In this document: piece by piece, positions 1-5,235 of the stretch | Layout: the number at the start of each line of letters is the position of its first letter | Numbering within the stretch: the stretch's first letter is position 1 | Assembly (NCBI GenBank): GCA_021204735.1 | Contig: JAJPYV010000411.1 | Span: 1 to 5,235, forward strand | Reading direction: 5' to 3' | DNA from: Prevotella sp. | GTDB lineage: Bacteria > Bacteroidota > Bacteroidia > Bacteroidales > Bacteroidaceae | Length of the DNA stretch: 5,235 bases | The notes under the pieces: model-generated | Databases searched by the model: none | Seen by the model: the letters and a program-made list of their open reading frames with translations, nothing else | What the model was told of the DNA's origin: nothing | Program-made: the position numbers and the translations under genes

Positions 1-1707
1 GTGCCGGCAGAAAAGTTACTGAAGATAGGCGTGCCTGAAGAACTGATACCGAAAGTCTGCAAGATAGAGACGTTGAATGGTCTTGACAAAATGGAGGAAT
101 ATCTGCCTACTGACGCATACGAGAATTTATTCAACCTAATGGACGGAGCGGATATAGACGAGATAATCGCAGAAATAGAAGAAGGCAAGGCGAAGGAGAA
201 CCAGGACAAGCAATTGAGCGACAACAACAAGCGCAGGTTTGTGGAACTCACCGATGATGATGAATTGCAGAGGATTATCGAGCAAGATATGGAAGCATGG
301 CAGTTGTTCTTGCACCCGTCACAAAGAAAACTCGTTGACACCGACTATAAAGGGACAATGAAGGTGAGCGGCGGAGCAGGAACAGGAAAGACTGTCGCTG
401 CAATGCACCGACTGAAATACCTATGCGGTAACAAGGACGCCAAGGTGCTTTTCACCACATATACCAAGACATTGAAAGAAAACTTAGGCAGTCTTCTGAA
501 GAAAATGGATATCAATATCAGGAGATATACATTGAACAATATCGACCAAGTATTGCTCGATGTAGCAAGAAATTACTTTATAAAAGAAAGATACAAGATA
601 TTGGACTATTCAGGAGATGAAGAATCGTTGAAGCTCTGGAGGGAAGTATTAGAGACGGAAGTGACCGAATTTGACGAGAAATTCCTTTATGACGAATATA
701 TTGACGTGATAGTATATTATGGCATAAGTGATTCAAGGCAATATTTGATGCAAGCCCGTGTAGGAAGGACGAAAGCATTGAGCAGAAAACAACGAATAGA
801 AGTATGGCGGTTAGTTGAAAAGTACGTAAAACTGAAAGAAGAAAGAAAAGTAGTTGACAGATTGGAACTGTTCAATGAGGTTACTAAATACCTTAACGAA
901 AACAACGTGCGGCCATATACGAATGTCATTGCCGATGAGTTTCAGGATTTCTCCAATCCAGAGTTGAAATTCCTGCGTGCTTTGGTGGCAGAAGGGGAGA
1001 ATGACCTGTTTTTGACTGGCGACCCAATGCAGCGCATTTATAGTGGAAGAAAGATAAATTTCAGAGCTGCGGGAATTAACGTGAGAGGCGTTAGGAGCAA
1101 GAGACTGAAAGTGAATTATCGTACCACAGAGCCGATAAAGCGAGTTGCGGTGAGCGTGGTAAAGGGGCAGAAATACGATGACATGGACGGTGGTTCAGAG
1201 TCGATGAAAGGTTACATATCGTTGATACGAGGAGGTGAAGCACCTGTATATACGATGGTGAACAATGTGACAGAAGAAGTGGAGCAAGTTATAGAATGGA
1301 TAAATGGCTGCAAGGAAAGCGACATTCCATTAAAGGATATTTGCGTGGCAACACCAGTATCAAATCAGGCAAGGGAGTTGAAGTCAAGGCTACACCATGA
1401 GAATATTCCATTCAAGGAAATAAGAGGTTATAGTCCGGTAGGTTCAATGGATGGCATTTCGCTGTGTACATTTCATTCCCTGAAGGGCTTAGAATTCAGG
1501 GTGATAATACTGATGGGCGTGAATGAGAGGAACATACCATCGAAAGAAACCAACGGTTATCCGTTTTTCACAATGGATGCTTTGGAGAAAAAGGAATACT
1601 TGTCAAGCAGACGATCATTGCTTTATGTGGCGATAACACGCGCAAGGGCATTGGTTTATATGGTAGGATATGGAGAGGCGTGTGGGTTGATTCGGATTAA
1701 AAGTTAA
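1..1707 (+). CDS. UvrD/Rep-type superfamily 1 DNA helicase, 5'-truncated by the window edge
   Basis: ATP-driven translocase/helicase of the UvrD/PcrA/Rep family, expected to act on DNA in the cytoplasm. Numbering from base 1, the motif set is complete: Q-like motif LHPSQRK at 104-110, Walker A GGAGTGKT at 124-131, motif Ia FTTYTKTLKEN at 151-161, Walker B DEFQD at 312-316, motif III TGDPMQRIYSGR around 339-350, motif IV VNYRTTEPI at 371-379, motif V TFHSLKGLEF at 490-499 and motif VI LYVAITRAR at 541-549. The protein therefore looks catalytically intact. The frame is open from the first base, so the GTG there is probably an internal codon. Residues 11-55 (VPEELIPK...EEYLPTDAYENLF) resemble, from memory, the linker found in helicases that carry an N-terminal RelE/ParE-like domain; that domain would lie upstream and is inference. 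It is not typical housekeeping UvrD, which is longer. Role unknown: repair, plasmid/phage or defence. Gabija GajB is a related fold, but no GajA is visible. Confidence 0.9.
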   Translation: MPAEKLLKIGVPEELIPKVCKIETLNGLDKMEEYLPTDAYENLFNLMDGADIDEIIAEIEEGKAKENQDKQLSDNNKRRFVELTDDDELQRIIEQDMEAWQLFLHPSQRKLVDTDYKGTMKVSGGAGTGKTVAAMHRLKYLCGNKDAKVLFTTYTKTLKENLGSLLKKMDINIRRYTLNNIDQVLLDVARNYFIKERYKILDYSGDEESLKLWREVLETEVTEFDEKFLYDEYIDVIVYYGISDSRQYLMQARVGRTKALSRKQRIEVWRLVEKYVKLKEERKVVDRLELFNEVTKYLNENNVRPYTNVIADEFQDFSNPELKFLRALVAEGENDLFLTGDPMQRIYSGRKINFRAAGINVRGVRSKRLKVNYRTTEPIKRVAVSVVKGQKYDDMDGGSESMKGYISLIRGGEAPVYTMVNNVTEEVEQVIEWINGCKESDIPLKDICVATPVSNQARELKSRLHHENIPFKEIRGYSPVGSMDGISLCTFHSLKGLEFRVIILMGVNERNIPSKETNGYPFFTMDALEKKEYLSSRRSLLYVAITRARALVYMVGYGEACGLIRIKS

Positions 1708-1850
1708 GAATTCGTTTTGTTAGACTCCTTTTTGCTTCATTACTTGCTCAATGCATTTTTATTGGATATGGTCTTTACCTTATTATTATATAGGAAGTTT
1801 GTCGGATTTGAGATAGATGAAAAATATTTTTTAGCTTCGAAAGATAGAAT

Positions 1851-1860
1851 GGAGAAAAGG
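1851..1860 (+). promoter_or_regulatory. Purine-rich ribosome binding site of the DNA methyltransferase
   Basis: The purine run GGAGAAAAGG ends eight bases before the ATG at 1869. It is the only Shine-Dalgarno-like sequence seen before a start in this window; the other starts are preceded by A+T-rich sequence. It supports ATG 1869 over the TTG immediately before it (1866) and over the later in-frame ATG at 1887. Confidence 0.5.
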
Positions 1861-1868
1861 AAGTTTTG

Positions 1869-3017
1869 ATGAATTTATTTAATAACATGGAATATACAGG
1901 GCTCTCACCTATTATAAAGTGGGCTGGTGGAAAAGAGAAAGAATTGGTTTTTATATTCTCAAATATTCCATCTGATTATGATAACTTTTATGAGCCTTTT
2001 GTTGGTGGAGGCTCTGTTTTTATGGCATTGAATGCAAAACGATATTATATTAATGACATATCCAATGAGTTAATAGAATTGTATCGGAGTGTCGCTTTAT
2101 CAAATCAATCTTTTTATAATTGGATGAAAGAAATAACGACATCTTGGAAGTCAATGCTCATGTTTGCTGATACACACAGAGACTTATGCACAAAATACGT
2201 AGATTATCGGGAAGATAGAATATCTGATGTTGAGATGAAATCAACAATATTGTTTTTTCTTGAAACAAACGCTGCTGAATTAAATAATGTTCTGTCTTCA
2301 AAATTCCTATGGCATAGAGACGTTTACGACAAAGAATTGAAAAAGAATTTGTTGGGTAAGATTTCCCGCATGAAAAAAATTGAGAAGAAAAAACATATAA
2401 TGCCCGAAGAAGATGTTTTTGATAATATAGAGACAGCCTTAATGAGCGCACTGTATATGTATTTCAGGAATCTATACAATGATAGGGAATTGTGTGAAAC
2501 TGATATAGCATTGGGTACAGCTTTGTTCGTCTTTATAAGGAATTATGCTTATAGCGGTATGTTCAGATACAATAGTAATGGTGAGTTCAATGTGCCTTAC
2601 GGTGGAATTGGATATAACCATAAATTGCTTGACAAGAAGATAGAATATTATAAATCCAAAAAACTTATAGAGCATTTCAAGACAACAAATATTTTCAACA
2701 TGGATTTTGAGGAATTTTTTAAAAATAATCCACCTCAATCCAATGACTTCATATTTTTAGACCCACCATATGACAGCACATTCAGTACATACGCTAAGAA
2801 CGAGTTTTCCAAAAACGATCAGAAAAGACTTGCCAATTACCTTATTAACGAATGTAAGGGGAAATGGATGATGATTATAAAAAACACATCTTTCATTTAT
2901 TCCCTTTACGACAATGAAAAGTTGACAATCAAGACTTTTGACAAAAAATATAATGTCAGTTTTATGAATAGGAATGACAGAAATGCCGAACATTTAATTA
3001 TCATGAATTATAAGTAG
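1869..3017 (+). CDS. DNA adenine methyltransferase, Dam/DpnII (D12) class
   Basis: Transfers a methyl group from S-adenosylmethionine to the N6 of adenine in a specific DNA site. Numbering from ATG 1869 (382 aa), motif order is that of alpha-class enzymes: motif X IIKWAGGKEKEL at 15-26, SAM-binding motif I EPFVGGGSVF at 42-51, acidic NDIS at 62-65, the family block MFRYNSNGEFNVPYGG at 231-246, and catalytic DPPY at 298-301 followed by STFSTYAKNEFS. All key residues are present. Classical Dam proteins are about 270-280 aa; the extra length lies mostly between about 85 and 200, before the RYNSNGEFNVP block, and is Lys/Glu-rich. The gene is visibly A+T-rich (several 60-base lines I counted are 27-38% G+C, against 40-60% in sampled lines of xthA), suggesting horizontal acquisition. 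No cognate endonuclease lies downstream, so it is either an orphan or belongs with genes upstream of the window. The target sequence cannot be read from the protein; GATC is plausible, not shown. Confidence 0.9.
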   Translation: MNLFNNMEYTGLSPIIKWAGGKEKELVFIFSNIPSDYDNFYEPFVGGGSVFMALNAKRYYINDISNELIELYRSVALSNQSFYNWMKEITTSWKSMLMFADTHRDLCTKYVDYREDRISDVEMKSTILFFLETNAAELNNVLSSKFLWHRDVYDKELKKNLLGKISRMKKIEKKKHIMPEEDVFDNIETALMSALYMYFRNLYNDRELCETDIALGTALFVFIRNYAYSGMFRYNSNGEFNVPYGGIGYNHKLLDKKIEYYKSKKLIEHFKTTNIFNMDFEEFFKNNPPQSNDFIFLDPPYDSTFSTYAKNEFSKNDQKRLANYLINECKGKWMMIIKNTSFIYSLYDNEKLTIKTFDKKYNVSFMNRNDRNAEHLIIMNYK

Positions 3018-3023
3018 AACTAT

Positions 3024-3054
3024 TTTCGTATTTTCAATTTTTTGCGTAAGTTTG
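3024..3054 (+). promoter_or_regulatory. Bacteroidetes-type promoter of xthA
   Basis: A perfect -7 box TAAGTTTG (consensus TAnnTTTG) at 3047-3054 lies 19 bases after TTTC at 3024-3027, one mismatch from the -33 element TTTG. Transcription would start a few bases downstream, leaving a leader of only about 10-13 bases before the ATG at 3071. The promoter lies entirely in the gap after the methyltransferase stop, so xthA can be expressed independently of the upstream genes. Confidence 0.65.
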
Positions 3055-3070
3055 TAAAAAAATTAGTGAT

Positions 3071-3826
3071 ATGAAATTTATTTCTTGGAACGTAAATGGA
3101 TTGAGGGCTTGCGAGGGCAAGGGCTTCAGTGATACATTCAATGCGTTGGATGCTGACTTTTTTTGTCTACAGGAAACGAAAATGCAGGAAGGTCAACTTG
3201 ACCTTGTATTTGATGGTTATAGGTCTTATTGGAATTATGCCGAGAAAAAGGGATATTCTGGTACTGCAATATTCTCAAAGCATGAACCATTGAACGTAAC
3301 ATACGGTTTGGGTATTGAAGAGCACGATCATGAGGGGCGTGTCATTACATTGGAAATGTCTGACTTTTATCTTATAAACGTGTACACTCCAAATTCACAG
3401 GATGGACTGAAACGTTTGGATTATAGAATGAAGTGGGAGGATGACTTCCAGGAGTATTTGCGGAAATTGGATACGGTTAAGCCCATTATCATTTGTGGTG
3501 ATATGAATGTCGCCCACAAGGAGATTGACCTTAAAAATCCGAAGACAAACCGTAAGAATGCTGGTTTTACTGATGAAGAGCGTGCGAAGTTCACACAGTT
3601 ACTTGACAGTGGATTTACGGATACTTTCCGTCATTTCTATCCTGACTTAGAAGGAGCATATTCCTGGTGGTCGTACCGCTTCCGTGCACGGGAGAAGAAC
3701 GCCGGGTGGCGTATTGACTATTTCGTGGTGTCAAACAGGATAATTGATAAAATCCAGTCGGCAAGTATCCATAATGAAGTTTTCGGCTCTGACCACTGCC
3801 CAGTAGAATTAGTTCTTAACCCTTAA
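3071..3826 (+). CDS. xthA: Exodeoxyribonuclease III / AP endonuclease
   Basis: Metal-dependent enzyme of the EEP (exonuclease-endonuclease-phosphatase) superfamily that cuts the backbone 5' of abasic sites in base-excision repair and removes 3' blocks or nucleotides. At 251 aa it is full length for the ExoIII/APE1 family. Active-site residues are all visible: N7 in SWNVNGLR, metal ligand E35 in LQETK, Y105 in NVYTPNS, D144 and N146 in GDMNVAH, D216 in WRIDYF, and the catalytic pair D241-H242 in GSDHCP. The substrate-binding NAGFTDEE (163-170) and YSWWSYR (197-203) blocks are also typical. The start MKFISWNVNG is the canonical family N-terminus and follows a well-placed promoter. The gene converges on ribH and ends one base into a strong hairpin. 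Whether its main activity is AP-endonuclease or exonuclease cannot be told from sequence. Confidence 0.96.
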   Translation: MKFISWNVNGLRACEGKGFSDTFNALDADFFCLQETKMQEGQLDLVFDGYRSYWNYAEKKGYSGTAIFSKHEPLNVTYGLGIEEHDHEGRVITLEMSDFYLINVYTPNSQDGLKRLDYRMKWEDDFQEYLRKLDTVKPIIICGDMNVAHKEIDLKNPKTNRKNAGFTDEERAKFTQLLDSGFTDTFRHFYPDLEGAYSWWSYRFRAREKNAGWRIDYFVVSNRIIDKIQSASIHNEVFGSDHCPVELVLNP

Positions 3827-3868
3827 AAAATGAGTACCAATTTTTATGAAAAATTGGTACTCATTTTT
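3826..3868. terminator. Bidirectional terminator hairpin shared by xthA and ribH
   Basis: Perfect inverted repeat: 20-base arms at 3826-3845 and 3849-3868 around a 3-base loop (ATG, 3846-3848). The core TGAGTACCAA/TTGGTACTCA is flanked by five A·T pairs at each end, so either strand gives a hairpin ending in a T run, as expected for convergent genes. It begins at the last base of the xthA stop codon, and its right arm lies inside the ribH coding region, whose stop codon (3844-3846 on the minus strand) is at the loop. Confidence 0.9.
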
Positions 3869-4326
3869 ATTGCATCTATCGCACATTCATCGCCCTTGTT
3901 GCCAAGCCTTCCACCACTTCGCTCTTTTGCCTGTTGCAGGTCATACGTAGTGAGAAGCCCATAGATAATCGGCACTTTGCAAATAGTGTTGAGACGGGCT
4001 ATTCCGTAAGTAACTCCTTGACAAATATAGTCAAAGTGAGGTGTCTCGCCTTTTATTACACTACCAAGAATGATGATTGCGTTATATTCGTTGGAATCTG
4101 CCATTCTGTGGGCAGCATATATGAGTTCAAAACTACCTGGAACGGTTGTTACGTGGATGTTCTCTTCCTTTGCCCCACACTTCTTCAGGGTGGTTATAGC
4201 TCCATTGAGCAAGGCACCTGTGATTTCAGGATTCCATTCGGCTACGGCTATCCCAAAAGATAGGTCGTGTGCGTCTGGAACCTTAGAGGAATCGTAATCT
4301 GAAAGATTGTGCAGTTCGGTAGCCAT
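3844..4326 (-). CDS. ribH: 6,7-dimethyl-8-ribityllumazine synthase
   Basis: Penultimate step of riboflavin synthesis: condenses 5-amino-6-ribitylaminouracil with 3,4-dihydroxy-2-butanone 4-phosphate to give the lumazine that riboflavin synthase uses; cytoplasmic, usually a pentamer or 60-mer capsid. The 160-aa protein is full length. Visible family blocks: AEWNPEIT at 29-36 (W31 in the substrate-stacking aromatic position), VPGSFEL at 62-68, [14 protein letters not shown] at 88-101 with H97 as the proton-transfer histidine, [11 protein letters not shown] at 123-133, R136 as the phosphate-binding arginine, and GNKGDECA at 142-149. Start ATG 4326 overlaps the stop of the upstream TPR gene by one base (TAATG), pointing to co-transcription and translational coupling. 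The last six residues (MSTNFS) are mostly encoded by the terminator hairpin and differ from the usual family end after AIKM. Other rib genes are not nearby. Confidence 0.96.
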   Translation of the reverse strand: MATELHNLSDYDSSKVPDAHDLSFGIAVAEWNPEITGALLNGAITTLKKCGAKEENIHVTTVPGSFELIYAAHRMADSNEYNAIIILGSVIKGETPHFDYICQGVTYGIARLNTICKVPIIYGLLTTYDLQQAKERSGGRLGNKGDECAIDAIKMSTNFS

Positions 4327-5021
4327 TATTTTACGGATACACGTTCGATGTATTTGTCAATTTCGTTATATATGCGGGAATTAACGTACTTACTCTTAAT
4401 CTCCTGATAAGTTTTCAAGGCATCATCTTTCTTGCCCTGACTTTCAAGAATCTCACCAGCCTGAAGCAAGAATATTGGTGACAGACTGTTGTTTGTGCCA
4501 TCTTCAGCCTTACTGTCTGCCATGCTTGCAGCTTTTTTCAAACTTGATACTGCCTTGTCGTACTGCTTTACATGTGCGTAGGCATTTCCCAATGCTGCCA
4601 TTGACGCAGGACTGATCATCTGGTCACTCGATGTGGAGAATTTATCAAGATATTTAACGGCATCTTCCCATTTGTCAAGGTTGGCATAGCAAAGACCAGC
4701 ATATAGGTTTGCTAAGTTGCCTGCCTTTGTACTACTGTAGTCAGAAATGATGCCTAAAAAGCCTTTATAATTAATACTGTCGCCTTTAAGTGCCAACTCG
4801 TATTGCTGTCCAGCAAAGTAGTCCTGTCCCTTCGACAAGGCGGTACTTGCTTCCTGCTCTCTTGGCTCTGAAACGTAATTCTTATACAACATTACTCCCG
4901 CAATGACGAGAATTATTACGACAATAACTATGATGATAGTCTTCTTGTTCTTTACTAAGACGGCTTCATTCTTGCTGAGGGCATCGTTCATCGTGTCCTT
5001 CTTTTCGTTATGGTTTGCCAT
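4326..5021 (-). CDS. Single-pass membrane TPR-repeat protein
   Basis: A 231-aa protein with a short charged N-terminus (1-27, ending in KNKK), one strongly hydrophobic segment at about 28-46 ([18 protein letters not shown]), then a soluble helical domain. The Lys-rich flank suggests N-terminus inside, C-terminal domain in the periplasm. Helix-turn-helix repeats of TPR type can be seen at about 59-80, 101-133 ([21 protein letters not shown]), 137-169 ([25 protein letters not shown]) and 182-214 ([31 protein letters not shown]). From recalled knowledge, similar proteins sit between recF and ribH across Bacteroidales, and the layout resembles YfgM-like periplasmic TPR proteins; the exact function and partners are unknown. 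ATG 5021 is preferred over the in-frame ATG at residue 11 because it lies about 40 bases after the promoter. It is first in an operon with ribH, overlapping it by one base. Confidence 0.88.
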   Translation of the reverse strand: MANHNEKKDTMNDALSKNEAVLVKNKKTIIIVIVVIILVIAGVMLYKNYVSEPREQEASTALSKGQDYFAGQQYELALKGDSINYKGFLGIISDYSSTKAGNLANLYAGLCYANLDKWEDAVKYLDKFSTSSDQMISPASMAALGNAYAHVKQYDKAVSSLKKAASMADSKAEDGTNNSLSPIFLLQAGEILESQGKKDDALKTYQEIKSKYVNSRIYNEIDKYIERVSVK

Positions 5022-5060
5022 TTATCTGTTTTTTATGATTAGCTGGTTTATAAAGTGCGG

Positions 5061-5092
5061 CAAAATTACTGATTTTATCTTAGATATTGAAA
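5061..5092 (-). promoter_or_regulatory. Bacteroidetes-type promoter of the TPR-ribH operon
   Basis: Read on the minus strand, TAATTTTG (matching TAnnTTTG) occupies 5068-5061, with TTTC, one mismatch from TTTG, at 5092-5089 and a 20-base spacer. The expected start of transcription leaves a leader of about 30-35 bases before the ATG at 5021. The leader is A+T-rich with no Shine-Dalgarno sequence. Confidence 0.65.
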
Positions 5093-5107
5093 TTTTTACA
5101 GACTTTT

Positions 5108-5138
5108 TTTGTTTTCACATTCAAATCCAGTAACTTTG
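5108..5138 (+). promoter_or_regulatory. Bacteroidetes-type promoter of recF
   Basis: TTTG at 5108-5111 and TAACTTTG at 5131-5138 match both consensus elements (-33 TTTG, -7 TAnnTTTG) exactly, with a 19-base spacer. Transcription should start about 20 bases before the recF ATG at 5163. It is the best promoter match in the window and lies back to back with the minus-strand promoter, 15 bases apart. Confidence 0.72.
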
Positions 5139-5162
5139 CATGAAATAGTACGGCGAAACAAG

Positions 5163-5235
5163 ATGTTTCTAAACAAGATTAACATAGTAAATTACAAGAA
5201 CATAAAAGACGCAAACCTTTGTCTTTCGCCCAAAA
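5163..5235 (+). CDS. recF: DNA replication and repair protein RecF, N-terminal fragment
   Basis: Only the first 24 codons are inside the window; the reading frame is open to the last base. The translated start, MFLNKINIVNYKNIKDANLC then LSPK, matches the characteristic RecF/SMC-like N-terminus (a first beta strand, then N-Y-K-N-I, then a second strand leading towards the P-loop, which lies beyond the window). RecF is a DNA-binding ABC-type ATPase that, with RecO and RecR, loads RecA at single-strand gaps. The position divergent from TPR-ribH fits the recalled Bacteroidales gene order and strengthens the call. A different SMC-like ATPase of the same N-terminal type cannot be excluded from so few residues. 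The ATG at 5163 is chosen because the only closer-to-promoter ATG (5140) hits a stop after one codon. Confidence 0.82.
   Translation, partial: MFLNKINIVNYKNIKDANLCLSPK

Noticed and set aside
1..1707. Helicase as GajB of a Gabija defence system
   Set aside because: GajB is a UvrD-like helicase too, but its partner GajA (OLD-type nuclease) would normally lie directly upstream and is not visible; downstream there is a methyltransferase instead.
1794..1801. GAAGTTTG as a -7 box for the methyltransferase
   Set aside because: It misses the first T of TAnnTTTG, and the nearest -33-like TTTA (1774-1777) gives a spacer of only 16 bases, too short compared with the other promoters in this window.
1820..1831. 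AAAAATATTTTT palindrome before the methyltransferase as a terminator
   Set aside because: It has only A·T pairs and no loop or G+C core, so it is expected by chance in A+T-rich DNA.
1866..1868. TTG as the start codon of the methyltransferase
   Set aside because: The next codon is ATG, which has better spacing to the purine-rich site at 1851-1860.
2158..2993. Minus-strand open frames of 78-97 codons opposite the methyltransferase
   Set aside because: They lie within a gene with intact family motifs, and their Cys/Phe/Ile-rich composition is what the reverse strand of A+T-rich coding DNA gives.
3934..4297. Plus-strand open frames of 75-109 codons opposite ribH
   Set aside because: They are antisense shadows of a well-conserved gene, without recognisable motifs or promoter.
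5140..5148. Start-stop mini-ORF (ATG AAA TAG) in the recF leader
   Set aside because: It lies at or just before the expected transcription start, so it is probably not translated.

Overview
The window looks like chromosomal DNA of a Bacteroidales bacterium, probably Prevotella/Bacteroides-like. Three things point there. The gene order lumazine synthase – TPR membrane protein – recF is, from recalled knowledge, typical of that order. Three intergenic sites fit the Bacteroidetes sigma promoter pattern (TTTG near -33, TAnnTTTG near -7). Most start codons lack a strong Shine-Dalgarno sequence.

Layout: bases 1-1707 (+) hold the 3' part of a UvrD/Rep-type superfamily 1 helicase whose 5' end lies outside the window. 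After a 161-base gap comes an adenine-specific DNA methyltransferase of the Dam/DpnII (D12, alpha) class at 1869-3017 (+), clearly more A+T-rich than its neighbours. A promoter then leads into an exodeoxyribonuclease III/AP endonuclease gene (xthA, 3071-3826, +). A perfect 20-bp inverted repeat with a 3-base loop (3826-3868) separates it from the convergent ribH (3844-4326, -). ribH is the second gene of a two-gene minus-strand operon with a single-pass membrane TPR protein (4326-5021, -); the two genes overlap by one base. The operon and recF (starting at 5163, +, cut by the window end) diverge from a compact 141-base region with one promoter on each strand.

Functionally the right part is housekeeping: base-excision repair (xthA), riboflavin synthesis (ribH), a membrane TPR protein and recombinational repair (recF). 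The left part (helicase plus DNA methyltransferase of different base composition) looks like accessory DNA, perhaps the edge of a restriction-modification or defence region extending upstream. No restriction endonuclease, CRISPR array, tRNA, rRNA or insertion sequence is visible. I do not see a clearly new biological system. The points most worth a second look are the terminator that doubles as the end of ribH, the methyltransferase with its long insertion, and the scarcity of GATC in the window.
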